Assembly: GCF_039543565.1 (NCBI RefSeq)
Contig: NZ_BAABJZ010000006.1
Coordinates: forward strand, 1 to 64,000
Direction of reading: 5' to 3'
Length of the DNA: 64,000 nt
Source: Ferrimonas pelagia
Lineage (GTDB): Bacteria > Pseudomonadota > Gammaproteobacteria > Enterobacterales > Shewanellaceae
Part shown: positions 35,191 to 43,620 of the stretch, one piece after another
Numbering within the stretch: the first letter of the stretch is position 1
Layout of the letters: each line of letters begins with the position of its first letter
The notes under the pieces: model-generated
The model's database searches: none
The model's input: only the letters and a program-made list of their open reading frames with translations
Told to the model about the DNA's origin: nothing
Made by a program: the position numbers and the translations under genes

Positions 35191-36813
35191 ATGAGTAAGA
35201 CGCTGAACATCGCCCTGGCCCAACGAAATTTTGTGGTCGGTCACATTGAGGGAAATGGCAGTCTGATCTGTCAGGATATTGAACGTGCTCGCGAGGCGGG
35301 GGCGGATCTGATCTTGTTCTCTGAGTTGTCCATTACCGGATATCCGCCGGAGGATCTGCTGTTGCGGCCCGATCTGATCACCCGCGTCGATGCGGTACTG
35401 GATCAGGTGGCCCAGCATTCTCAAGATCTGACCGTGGTGGTGGGACACCCGTACTTGGATGAGCATGGTGAGCTGTTTAACAGTGCCTCCGCATTCAAAG
35501 ATGGTCAACGCATTGTACTGACTCATAAGCAAAAACTGCCAAATTATCGGGTCTTCGACGAAGAGCGTTATTTTGCTCGTGGCGATACAACGGCGGTGAT
35601 CCCGGTGGCTGATCACCGCGTGGCGCTGTTGATCTGCGAAGATATCTGGCACCCAGAGCCCATCGCGTCCGCCCGGGAGCAGGGCGCGGATCTGCTGTTG
35701 AGCCTGAATGCTTCGCCATTTGATATGACCAAACTGGATGAACGCCTGAATGTTCTGGAGGCGTGCAGCGCCGAGTTGGGTGCACCTGTGGTGTACCTGA
35801 ATCAGGTGGGGGGCCAGGATGAATTGGTGTTTGATGGTCACTCGATGGTGGTCGACGCACATGGGCGGATCTGCCATGAGTTGCCTCAGTTTGAAGAGGC
35901 TTTCCGCTTGGTGCGCTTTGTCGATGGTGTGCCTGTCGCGGGAGAGCGGGTGGCACCATCACTGGAGGATGCGCAGATCTATAATGCACTGGTGATGTCG
36001 GTGCGTGATTACATCGGTAAGAATGGCTTCCCTGGTGCAGTGCTGGGCCTGTCCGGTGGGATCGACTCGGCGTTGACGCTGGCGATCGCGGCGGATGCGA
36101 TCGGAGCGGAGAAGGTGCAGGCGGTGATGATGCCGTACCGTTACACTTCCTCGATGAGCCTAGAAGATGCCGAGGCGCAGGCGAAGGCCTTGGGGGTGGA
36201 GTATGACGTTACCCCGATCGAGCCTATGTTCGATGGCTTTATGACGGCCTTGACGCCGATGTTTGCCAATGCGGCAAAAGACACCACGGAAGAGAATTTG
36301 CAGGCGCGGATCCGCGGGGTGCTGCTGATGGCGCTGTCCAATAAAACGGGACGGATCTTGCTGACAACGGGTAACAAGAGTGAGTTGGCGGTAGGTTATT
36401 GCACCCTCTATGGCGATATGTGCGGTGGCTTTGCGGTGATCAAGGATCTGCCCAAACAGCTGGTGTACCGCTTGGCTTGCTATCGAAACCGACTTTCATC
36501 GGTGATCCCTGAGCGTGTGATCACTCGCCCACCCTCGGCGGAGTTGGCGCCGGATCAAGTGGATCAGGACAGCCTGCCTCCCTATGATGTGTTGGATGAT
36601 ATCCTTGAGCGTTATGTGGAACGGGATCAGGGCGTGGCTGAGATCGTTGCGGCAGGCCATCAGGAAGCCGATGTGCGTCGGGTTATCCGCCTGACGGACA
36701 TCAATGAGTATAAACGTCGGCAAGGAGCGGTTGGACCTCGAGTCACCCCTCGCGCCTTTGGTAAGGATCGCCGCTATCCGATCACCTCTGGATTTGGCAA
36801 GGCGAACTGGTAA
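35191..36813 (+). CDS. nadE: Glutamine-dependent NAD+ synthetase
   Basis: Last step of NAD+ synthesis, amidating deamido-NAD+ with ammonia from glutamine. The 540-aa protein joins an N-terminal nitrilase-type glutaminase (about 1-250: Glu in 'LFSELSITGYPPEDLL', Lys in 'HKQKLPNY', nucleophile Cys in 'LICEDIWHPEP') to a C-terminal synthetase with the ATP-loop 'GLSGGIDSALTL' (about residue 285). glnB begins 9 bp downstream, so nitrogen sensing and glutamine use are transcribed together. Confidence 0.96.
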   Translation: MSKTLNIALAQRNFVVGHIEGNGSLICQDIERAREAGADLILFSELSITGYPPEDLLLRPDLITRVDAVLDQVAQHSQDLTVVVGHPYLDEHGELFNSASAFKDGQRIVLTHKQKLPNYRVFDEERYFARGDTTAVIPVADHRVALLICEDIWHPEPIASAREQGADLLLSLNASPFDMTKLDERLNVLEACSAELGAPVVYLNQVGGQDELVFDGHSMVVDAHGRICHELPQFEEAFRLVRFVDGVPVAGERVAPSLEDAQIYNALVMSVRDYIGKNGFPGAVLGLSGGIDSALTLAIAADAIGAEKVQAVMMPYRYTSSMSLEDAEAQAKALGVEYDVTPIEPMFDGFMTALTPMFANAAKDTTEENLQARIRGVLLMALSNKTGRILLTTGNKSELAVGYCTLYGDMCGGFAVIKDLPKQLVYRLACYRNRLSSVIPERVITRPPSAELAPDQVDQDSLPPYDVLDDILERYVERDQGVAEIVAAGHQEADVRRVIRLTDINEYKRRQGAVGPRVTPRAFGKDRRYPITSGFGKANW

Positions 36814-36822
36814 GAGAATACG

Positions 36823-37161
36823 ATGAAAAAATTGGAAGCGATCATCAAGCCCTTTAAGTTGGACGATGTCCGAGAGGCGCTCGGTGAGATCGGCATTGCC
36901 GGCATGACGGTACAGGAAGTCAAAGGTTTCGGTCGTCAAAAGGGTCATACGGAGCTCTACCGGGGCGCGGAATACATGGTGGATTTCCTGCCGAAGGTGA
37001 AGATCGAACTGGTGATCGGCGATGAGCTGGTTGAGCAGGCGATTGAAGCGATCATTGATACGGCACGCACCGGTAAGATCGGCGATGGCAAGATCTTCGT
37101 CACTGACATTGCGCGGGTGATCCGGATCCGCACCGGCGAAGAGAACGAAGACGCGATCTGA
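36823..37161 (+). CDS. glnB: Nitrogen regulatory protein P-II
   Basis: A 112-aa PII signal protein that senses 2-oxoglutarate and ATP/ADP and relays glutamine status. The uridylylation T-loop with Tyr51 ('YRGAEYMVDFLPK') is intact, as are 'MKKLEAIIKPFKLDDVREAL' at the N-terminus and the B-loop 'TGKIGDGKIFV'. Start ATG 36823 follows AAGAGAA. Operon with nadE; a GC-rich terminator follows. Confidence 0.96.
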   Translation: MKKLEAIIKPFKLDDVREALGEIGIAGMTVQEVKGFGRQKGHTELYRGAEYMVDFLPKVKIELVIGDELVEQAIEAIIDTARTGKIGDGKIFVTDIARVIRIRTGEENEDAI

Positions 37162-37169
37162 CCCACCTC

Positions 37170-37196
37170 AAGGCGCCGAACGGCGCCTTTCCTTTC
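37170..37196 (+). terminator. Terminator after glnB
   Basis: AAGGCGCCG (37170-37178) pairs with CGGCGCCTT (37181-37189), followed by a pyrimidine run TCCTTTC. Confidence 0.75.
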
Positions 37197-37297
37197 CCCT
37201 CCCGCTCAACAAACATATCGCAATGCCTCATTGCGTTAGTCGTTTTTTCTCATCTGTTCAGCCTTTATAATCACCGCCATTGAGAAAGGGGAGTTGT

Positions 37298-38236
37298 ATG
37301 AGCAGTCAGGTGAACGCCTTATCCATTCGGGCATTGCAAAAAACCTATGATGGTGGCGTACAAGCGCTCAAAGGGATCGATCTGTGTGTTGCACAAGGGG
37401 ACTTTTTTGCTTTGCTTGGGCCGAACGGGGCCGGCAAATCAACCACGATAGGGATCATCAGCTCTCTGGTGAACAAAACGGCGGGTGATGTAGAAGTCTT
37501 CGGCTACAACATTGCCACCCAGCTTAATGCGGCAAAGCGCTGCATTGGATTGGTGCCGCAGGAGTTTAATTTCAACCAGTTTGAAACCGTGCTTCAGATC
37601 GTCGTTAACCAAGCGGGATATTATGGCGTTGCCAAGGCTGAGGCCCTGCGCCGGGCCGAAAAGTATTTATCGCAGTTGGATCTCTGGGAAAAGCGCGATG
37701 CGCGTGCCCGAGAGTTATCTGGCGGGATGAAGCGGCGCCTGATGATCGCGCGCGCCCTGATGCACGAACCAAAGCTGTTGATCTTGGATGAGCCGACGGC
37801 CGGAGTCGATATCGAGATCCGCCGTTCAATGTGGCAATTCTTAAAACAGATCAATCAGGCTGGGGTCACCATCATCCTGACGACCCACTATCTGGAAGAA
37901 GCGGAGATGCTGTGCCGTCACATTGGGATCATCGATCAAGGCCAATTGGTGGAGTGCACCACTATGAAAGCCTTGCTGGCCAAGCTGCATGTGGAAACCT
38001 TTGTGCTGGATCTGGCGCATGAGGGCCCCAAGCCAAAGCTGAACGGTGTGATCAGCCGCTTGTTGGATGCGCATACCCTCGAGATAGATATTGATAAGGG
38101 AAAAGGTTTGAACGAGGTCTTCACTCAGTTAACAGAGCAGGGCATTGAGGTGCGCTCCATGCGCAATAAAGCCAACCGGCTGGAAGAGCTATTTGTATCG
38201 CTGGTCGAGAACGGTCGGCAGGGAGATAAGCTGTGA
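37298..38236 (+). CDS. yadG: ABC transporter ATP-binding protein (YadG-like)
   Basis: A 312-aa ATPase with Walker A 'GPNGAGKST' (about residue 46), Q-loop 'VPQEF', signature 'LSGGMKRRL', Walker B 'LLILDEPTAGVD' and H-loop 'TTHYLEEAE'. A C-terminal extension of about 85 residues is as in YadG. ATG 37298 follows AAGGGGAG. Forms an exporter with the permease that starts on its last base; substrate is unknown. Confidence 0.9.
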   Translation: MSSQVNALSIRALQKTYDGGVQALKGIDLCVAQGDFFALLGPNGAGKSTTIGIISSLVNKTAGDVEVFGYNIATQLNAAKRCIGLVPQEFNFNQFETVLQIVVNQAGYYGVAKAEALRRAEKYLSQLDLWEKRDARARELSGGMKRRLMIARALMHEPKLLILDEPTAGVDIEIRRSMWQFLKQINQAGVTIILTTHYLEEAEMLCRHIGIIDQGQLVECTTMKALLAKLHVETFVLDLAHEGPKPKLNGVISRLLDAHTLEIDIDKGKGLNEVFTQLTEQGIEVRSMRNKANRLEELFVSLVENGRQGDKL

Positions 38237-39006
38237 TGAGTCACCCCTATTGGATCGCCTTTACGGCTTTGGTTCGCAAGGAGGTCAATCGGTTTACCCG
38301 GATCTGGGTACAGACCCTGGTTCCGCCGGCGATCACCATGACGCTCTACTTTTTGATCTTCGGTAATCTGATCGGCTCGCGTATTGGGCAGATGGGGGGC
38401 TTCAGTTATATGGAGTTCATCATGCCGGGCTTGATCATGATGTCGGTGATCACCAACTCCTATGCCAACGTTGCCAGCTCGTTCTTCAGTGCTAAATTTC
38501 AGCGTAATATCGAAGAGTTGCTGGTGGCGCCGGTCCCAAATGTGCTGATCATTTTGGGCTACGTGGCCGGTGGCGTGGCACGTGGCCTCTGCGTCGGTGC
38601 GATCGTGACGGTTGTGGCTCTGTTATTTGTAGATATTCAGATCCACAACATGCCTGTGCTGCTGCTCACGCTGCTGATGACCTCGGTGGTCTTTGCACTT
38701 GGCGGGCTGATCAATGCGATATTTGCCCGCACCTTTGATGACATCAGCATCATTCCAACGTTTGTGCTGACGCCACTGACCTATTTGGGCGGGGTGTTCT
38801 ATTCCATCTCCTTGTTACCCGATGTCTGGCAAAGTTTGTCTCAGCTCAATCCTGTGGTCTATACCATTAACGCGTTTCGCTACGGTTTTTTAGGGTACAG
38901 CGATGTGAGTCTTGCGCTGTCGTTAACGATCCTGGCGGGCTTTATCGCCGGGTTAGGTGGCGTCGCATACTATTTAATTGATAAAGGTATTGGGTTAAGA
39001 AGCTAA
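38236..39006 (+). CDS. yadH: ABC-2 type permease (YadH-like)
   Basis: A 256-aa inner-membrane protein with six helices, very like E. coli YadH: 'RIWVQTLVPPAITMTLYFLIFGNLIGSRIG', 'MSVITNSYANVASSFFSAKFQRNIEELLVAPVP' and 'PTFVLTPLTYLGGVFYS'. ATG 38236 overlaps the yadG stop; GTG 38233 is in frame and better spaced from GGGAG, so the start may be one codon earlier. Its TAA overlaps the next ATG by one base, forming a three-gene operon. Confidence 0.9.
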   Translation: MSHPYWIAFTALVRKEVNRFTRIWVQTLVPPAITMTLYFLIFGNLIGSRIGQMGGFSYMEFIMPGLIMMSVITNSYANVASSFFSAKFQRNIEELLVAPVPNVLIILGYVAGGVARGLCVGAIVTVVALLFVDIQIHNMPVLLLTLLMTSVVFALGGLINAIFARTFDDISIIPTFVLTPLTYLGGVFYSISLLPDVWQSLSQLNPVVYTINAFRYGFLGYSDVSLALSLTILAGFIAGLGGVAYYLIDKGIGLRS

Positions 39007-39677
39007 TGAGTACCGGTGATTCTCGGGTGATCCAATCGAACCAGACTGGACCCCATGACAACTTGATCCCCACAGTGAAACGCCATTTGGCACACGAGTT
39101 TCGTGCGCCCTATGCCGATCACAGCGTGGCCCTGTTTGAAGAGCTTAAAGCCTGGAAAGAGGCCGATGGGCGCCCTTTAGTGTTGGATTCCTGCTGTGGT
39201 GTGGGGGAGTCGACGGCCAATTTGGCGTTGCTGCACCCCGACGCCTTGGTGCTTGGGCTGGATAAATCGGCGGCACGGGTTGAAAAACACAGCCATTACC
39301 ATGCGGGGGTGGATAATTACCGTGTGGTACGTGGCAACCTCAATGATCTATGGCGCTTGATGGTAGCCGACGGATGGCAACCCACTCATCATTACATCCT
39401 GTATCCGAATCCCTGGCCAAAGTCTGGACATCTACAGCGCCGATGGCATGGCGGACCGCTGTTTTCGTCGATCTTAGCACTGGGAGGCCAACTGGAATTG
39501 CGCTCTAACTGGCGCTTATATCTCGAGGAGTTCAGTGAAGCCTTAGCGGTGGCCGGTCATGAGGCGCACTGGCATGAATTGCCAGCGGGGCCAGCACTGA
39601 CCCCGTTTGAGCGCAAATACGGTCAGTCCGGTCAGAGTTTGCATCGTATTGTTTGTGATCTGACCAAGAAGTCGTAG
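39006..39677 (+). CDS. TrmB-type SAM-dependent methyltransferase
   Basis: A 223-aa protein with the class I methyltransferase motif I 'VLDSCCGVGESTANLALLHPD' (about 59-79; the usual GxGxG has Cys-Cys-Gly-Val-Gly), motif II 'LGLDKSAARVEK' and the TrmB landmark 'YILYPNPWPKSGHLQRRWHG' (about 130-149). This suggests methylation of a guanine N7 in tRNA or a relative substrate. Its place at the end of an ABC-exporter operon is unusual for true trmB, so it is probably a paralogue with a different target. Confidence 0.8.
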   Translation: MSTGDSRVIQSNQTGPHDNLIPTVKRHLAHEFRAPYADHSVALFEELKAWKEADGRPLVLDSCCGVGESTANLALLHPDALVLGLDKSAARVEKHSHYHAGVDNYRVVRGNLNDLWRLMVADGWQPTHHYILYPNPWPKSGHLQRRWHGGPLFSSILALGGQLELRSNWRLYLEEFSEALAVAGHEAHWHELPAGPALTPFERKYGQSGQSLHRIVCDLTKKS

Positions 39678-39790
39678 TTCGTCTCAACACCTTGGCAGCG
39701 TCTTACCACCAACCTGTTGTTAAATAAGCCTTTTTGTCTTGGTGCGAATGTTGCCTACCAACTATTCATTGTGAGCAGGCATAAAGGGAA

Positions 39791-39886
39791 ATGATGACGA
39801 GGCTTCAGCACAAGTGGCCCATTATTGCGGTTGGTATGGGACTGGTGGGCGCATTAGACCTGACGGCCATCTACTGGCTGATCTGA
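39791..39886 (+). CDS. Candidate 31-aa membrane miniprotein
   Basis: ATG 39791, five bases after AAGGG, opens a frame to TGA 39884-39886. The peptide starts MMTRLQHKWP and then has one hydrophobic segment of about 20 residues ending in 'IYWLI'. A basic N-terminus and single membrane span are typical of small regulatory membrane proteins, but I recognise no family. The surrounding 550 bp otherwise has no gene I can support. Confidence 0.4.
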   Translation: MMTRLQHKWPIIAVGMGLVGALDLTAIYWLI

Positions 39887-40228
39887 GCCTTTTGGCTGCG
39901 TCATCCAAGCGCTTTCGCGCGGCAAGCGGTTGGGGATCTTCTTGTGAAGATCACTGATGGGTATTTTCGACTACACTTCGTCGCGTTGGCAGGGTCGGTC
40001 ATTCCGGCTCTGCTCCTCATTGAACAAAGTATTGCTTCCCATGACTTTACCCCGGCGACTCGGTCGGGGAGCGTAGTGAAACGCAACACAGGATAAACGG
40101 AACGTCATTGCAGTTATTAGCATACCCGGTTCTTGGTATGGCAACGACGTGCGGTCTGTGTTTGTCTGTGAATTCGCATCGCCCACGTCCTATAGCCCTA
40201 CGTAAAGTAGGTTTTGGGAGTAGGCACG

Positions 40229-40780
40229 ATGCGCAGAGCTTCTATCTGCCTGTCGGCCTTGTTGTATTTGGCCAGCACAGGCGCCTTCTCCTCCCAGGAC
40301 ACATGGACGAGTCAGCTTCGATTGGGGGGTTGGTCTCATCATTTGGAAGACGAGCCTTATGAGAGTTCACCAAGATTTAATGAATCTCATAAAGGTATTG
40401 GGTACTACTATCGCATAAATCAGTGTCACGGCAGTGTGAGCTGGTATTGCAAGGTGGGTGTGGGGTATCTCAGGGACAGTTTTGATAACCCTATGTATAT
40501 CGCCAGCTGGAACTGGCAATACGCCTTTAATGAGCATATATCGGCAGGGTTGCTGCTTGGGGTCGGAAGCCGGACGGTGGCGCGCTACGGTGACGAGGTT
40601 TTTCTCGGTACAGAACGTAAGGTTGTTCCGTTATTGGCACCGAATATGGAGATCACTTGGGGGCGATTTTCAATCGGCTTTGCGGTGTTGCCTCACGTGG
40701 ATTACCGCGTCGAGGATGGTAAGAACCAATACGATCTGCAAAAGCCCACGCTCTTTTGGGACATAGGTATCAGCTTTTAA
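40229..40780 (+). CDS. Predicted outer-membrane beta-barrel protein
   Basis: A 183-aa protein with a signal peptide (residues 1 to about 21, 'STGAFSS') and alternating strands rich in Tyr, Trp and Gly. It ends 'FWDIGISF', with the C-terminal Phe used by the barrel assembly machinery. Size and strand layout recall small eight-strand enzymes such as PagP, but I see no PagP catalytic His/Asp/Ser pattern, so no function is given. ATG 40229 follows GGGAG. Single gene. Confidence 0.65.
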   Translation: MRRASICLSALLYLASTGAFSSQDTWTSQLRLGGWSHHLEDEPYESSPRFNESHKGIGYYYRINQCHGSVSWYCKVGVGYLRDSFDNPMYIASWNWQYAFNEHISAGLLLGVGSRTVARYGDEVFLGTERKVVPLLAPNMEITWGRFSIGFAVLPHVDYRVEDGKNQYDLQKPTLFWDIGISF

Positions 40781-40786
40781 ATGCGC

Positions 40787-40816
40787 TTAACAGCAGCTGC
40801 TTTAACAGCAGCTGCT
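40787..40816. repeat. Perfect 15-bp tandem repeat with palindrome
   Basis: TTAACAGCAGCTGCT occurs twice head to tail (40787-40801, 40802-40816). CAGCAGCTGCTG is palindromic, so it can also form short hairpins just after the barrel gene. Confidence 0.85.
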
Positions 40817-40834
40817 GTCTTGTGGTCTGTGTCG

Positions 40835-40972
40835 TTACGATTCAGCACCGTTTTGTTCGGCTGCACCTTCGAGTAACTCGACCAATTGATGACCGATAGC
40901 GCCGTCGCGCCAAGTGGGCTGGTGAGACTCGGCGGGAGTCCCCTCTTCGGGATTGGGATGTTGATCTGCCAT
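40835..40972 (-). CDS. Small acidic ORF, 45 aa
   Basis: Minus-strand ATG at 40970-40972 lies four bases after a perfect GGAGG. The frame runs to TAA at 40837-40835. The peptide is acidic and hydrophilic, starts MADQHPNPEEGTP and has a short amphipathic helix ('GHQLVELLEGAAEQ') near the end. No family is recognised. The strong ribosome site and biased amino acids argue that it is expressed; conservation needs to be seen. Confidence 0.5.
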   Translation of the reverse strand: MADQHPNPEEGTPAESHQPTWRDGAIGHQLVELLEGAAEQNGAES

Positions 40973-41749
40973 GGATCCTCCGTACATCGATCATTTCCTT
41001 AATAAATAGCAGTTACGAGCGCGGAGATCGAGAGGAAATCTTGTTTCAGTCCTACGACTTTGGTGGGGTTGCGATGGTCAAATGACAGGCTGGTTGCGAC
41101 GTTCGGTGTTGGTTTCTCTGCGTGGAGTGAAGCGAGCGTGGGGGCCATGCTAATTATTTATATTTTGTATTAGTGTATTACTGCGTTCTGGTGGGCGCTA
41201 AGCGCTGACTATTGTTGCCATGGTGTTTGGTGTTGATCGCGATAGGCCCTGTTGCGATCGGTCTTGGATATTTGTCCGCATGGCTTAGTACCTAGGGGGC
41301 CTATCCGGTTTGGGGAGGCCCAACTGTCGCCTCAAATGGGCGTTTGCCCTCCATGGCGTGATCGCTGCTAGGGCTTTCTCGAGGTGATGCCTGATTGTGG
41401 TGGTCGAGCGGCCCGGCTGTTTGGTGAGTTTCGAGTGCGCAGTGTTGACGTGTCAGCAAAACAAGCAGCAAACCGGTGAGATAAGGTGCAGATCTGAGGG
41501 CTATTTCAGTTATGAGTGGGACATTTTGACTAGGCGGGTCGTGTTCAAGGTAAGGTGTTTTACAGCAAATGGTTTTATTTGGAGTTCTGAGGAGCTGAAG
41601 GGGTCACTTTTGCTCACTGTTTTCTATGGTTATGCCAAATTGTCGCAATGAAAAGGTCAAAAGTTGGCGTTGGTGCACAGTGTTGAACTCCAACCCCTTT
41701 TAAAGTGTGGGTATAGAAATTACCGACAAGCCAAACGTTAGGGGATCCG
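40973..41749. other. 777-bp intergenic region without a supported gene
   Basis: Open frames here (up to 84 aa at 41397-41651) have no ribosome site and no recognisable protein character. An AT-rich patch at about 41150-41185 could hold a promoter. The region lies upstream of the TetR gene and may contain its operator; I see no clear palindrome. Confidence 0.5.
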
Positions 41750-42514
41750 ATGACAGTTACAGCCATGGAGATAGGCAGCACGTCCAGTTGGGGCTCGCCA
41801 AATCAAGCGCGTTTTCGCCAGCGAGATCAAGTGTTAGTCCGCTTAGCGGAGCAGTTGATCCAGCAGCAAGGCATGGTGTCTTTTCGTTTCAGTGAATTGG
41901 CGCCTCGCGCCGGTTGCAGTGCAGGAACTCTGTATAAGCATTTCTCGAGCAAAGAGGATCTGTTGATCGCGATTTTTGCCCGTCACGTGGAGCAATTGGT
42001 TGAACGTCAGCCCTACTTTATGAGCTGTGAGCTTCTCTATGCTGAGCGTTGGATCGCGATGCATATGTTTGCGGTGGCTTCGATCCAACGTTCCAGCTGG
42101 ACTCTGGGGATCAACACCCTCGGGGGGGCCCCTAAGATCCTCGAGCGTGCGAGCGATTTTCGTGCCCAAGAGCTAAAAATGTACTTGGATCAGTTTTATA
42201 ACGCGATATTACGTGTCATTGAAGGGGCACGGATCCAAGGCGAACTCGTGGCAACGGATGAGCAGGTTAAGACGGTGCATGCCATGCTCAGCTATTTTCA
42301 GCGTGGCGCATCTGGCGTGTTAGGCAATCCGCTTATGGGGGATGCGGTACAGGCACTTGAACCTCGACAGTTGTTTGAGGCCTTTTCCATCTTTATTGGC
42401 ACCTTGGATTGGAAAACCCCGCTGCGTGCCGACTCTTTCCAGCGGATCATGATCGAAGTTGAGCATCAGTTGACGGAAAGCGATATGGAGCAGTCGATGT
42501 TAGAGGCCTTGTAG
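41750..42514 (+). CDS. TetR family transcriptional regulator
   Basis: A 254-aa repressor-type protein. The N-terminal helix-turn-helix is at about residues 25-75: 'LAEQLIQQQGMVSFRFSELAPRAGCSAGTLYKHFSSKEDLLIAIFARH' region, with the family hallmark Gly-Thr-Leu-Tyr-Lys-His-Phe. The ligand domain is longer than usual by about 40 residues. No target gene is adjacent in divergent orientation, so the regulon is unknown. ATG 41750 follows GGGGA; a terminator follows. Confidence 0.88.
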   Translation: MTVTAMEIGSTSSWGSPNQARFRQRDQVLVRLAEQLIQQQGMVSFRFSELAPRAGCSAGTLYKHFSSKEDLLIAIFARHVEQLVERQPYFMSCELLYAERWIAMHMFAVASIQRSSWTLGINTLGGAPKILERASDFRAQELKMYLDQFYNAILRVIEGARIQGELVATDEQVKTVHAMLSYFQRGASGVLGNPLMGDAVQALEPRQLFEAFSIFIGTLDWKTPLRADSFQRIMIEVEHQLTESDMEQSMLEAL

Positions 42515-42541
42515 TCGGCCTAGGCTGTTATCGATACAAGA

Positions 42542-42566
42542 AGCACCCGCAGCGGGTGCTTTTTTT
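42542..42566 (+). terminator. Terminator after the TetR gene
   Basis: AGCACCCGC (42542-42550) pairs with GCGGGTGCT (42552-42560), followed by T7. Confidence 0.9.
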
Positions 42567-42963
42567 GTGCTTGTGCTGTGGTCGACTCTTGTTGGCGTCT
42601 GGAGTTTCGGTCTCAAGCTATCGGGTCAAGCACGCAGTCGTTCACTGTGCACACTGCGTTTGTTTTTTAGCTTAAAGCATTGCTTGGCCTCGTCGTCCCA
42701 AGTGGGCTTGGCGGCGGCAAGTGATGGCGCGCGCGCCGCACTTTTTCCTTGACGGTGCGTTTCGCAGTCCCCTGTGTTGAGGCCCGCTCGCGGACAGTTG
42801 CCCCGGCGCTAGCGGGAAAGCCGTTTATGCACCAGAGCCGGGCGCGGAGGGGAAGGGGACCTGCTCTGGTGCCTAATCCCACTTTTTGGGGGAGCGCAGA
42901 GAATGACTGCAATGGCGCCGATCACTTGGTGTACTTACCCCTTGGCTCGGAGTTGGGGTTTGT
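42567..42963. other. Gene-poor spacer with an inverted repeat
   Basis: No ORF here has a ribosome site or family character. GCACCAGAGC (42829-42838) is an exact inverted copy of GCTCTGGTGC (42863-42872) with a 24-bp purine-rich, G-rich centre. It may be a transcript hairpin or a decayed element; GC-rich and unlike REP sequences in the rest of the window. Confidence 0.45.
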
Positions 42964-43572
42964 TTACGCGGCCTGGCGCCGATTGCGCTTGGGGCCGTTG
43001 ATAAACTCCGGTCTCGCGCTGATCAGCGCCGCCTTTTGCTGCTCATCAAGCTGACCTTCAGGGAGGCGAAGGTGATGTCGGGTTAGCTGCGCCTTGGCTG
43101 GCAGGGCGATGGTTAAGGGAGCGATCTGCCCCTCTATGGCGTAGTGCTCAGTGGCACCGGTCTGCTCCAGCACGCCACTTTCTAGCAGGCTGGCAACAGC
43201 ATTGTTAGCGAGTGGCATGGGGATCACGCCTTTGGCTTGCAAAAAGAACTCGCGTAAGACAGCGCGCTCTTGGCCATCCAGGGTCAGGATCTTGGCGTGG
43301 ATCTGGCTCAGTCGTTTCTTGTTTAAGAGTTGCTGATTAAGCCAGTATAGGCCCATCCGGATCAGGTAAGCGATCAGATAACTGGCGCTCAGTACTGCGC
43401 TCAGTCCCAGCACAAAGCCGTTACTTTCTACCCAGCGGTTGAGCAGCAGAGATTCAAGGGTGGGGAGCGGCAATATTAGCAGTGCCAATGAGGCGGTCAG
43501 AAGCCACAAGGCGAATTTTGCCATCATTGCGCTCCAGTCGGTACGCTGCAGAAAGGCAAAAAATTCGTTCAT
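42964..43572 (-). CDS. SieB-like membrane protein
   Basis: A 202-aa protein with two N-terminal membrane helices (about 15-38 and 52-75) and a cytoplasmic domain. The pattern 'LTLDGQERAVLREFFLQAKGVIPMPLANNAVASLLESGVLEQTG' (about 96-139) is like the winged-helix-type part of superinfection exclusion protein B homologues, which are common in chromosomes and not always phage-linked. ATG 43572 follows AGGAG; an in-frame start at 43620 lacks one. Sits 48 bp downstream of the FapA-like gene on the same strand. Confidence 0.55.
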   Translation of the reverse strand: MNEFFAFLQRTDWSAMMAKFALWLLTASLALLILPLPTLESLLLNRWVESNGFVLGLSAVLSASYLIAYLIRMGLYWLNQQLLNKKRLSQIHAKILTLDGQERAVLREFFLQAKGVIPMPLANNAVASLLESGVLEQTGATEHYAIEGQIAPLTIALPAKAQLTRHHLRLPEGQLDEQQKAALISARPEFINGPKRNRRQAA

Positions 43573-43620
43573 AATGAGGCTCCTCGGCGTCAGACAATTG
43601 TCGATGATGGGGACAAGCAA

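Noticed and set aside
39901..40186. Minus-strand ORFs of 62-71 aa after the miniprotein
   Set aside because: The two frames overlap, have no ribosome site and no protein-like composition.
40229..40780. PagP (lipid A palmitoyltransferase)
   Set aside because: Size and strand layout are similar, but the catalytic His/Asp/Ser pattern cannot be placed.
42964..43572. Prophage remnant because of the SieB-like gene
   Set aside because: No other phage gene, integrase or att site is nearby, and SieB-like genes are common as chromosomal singletons.
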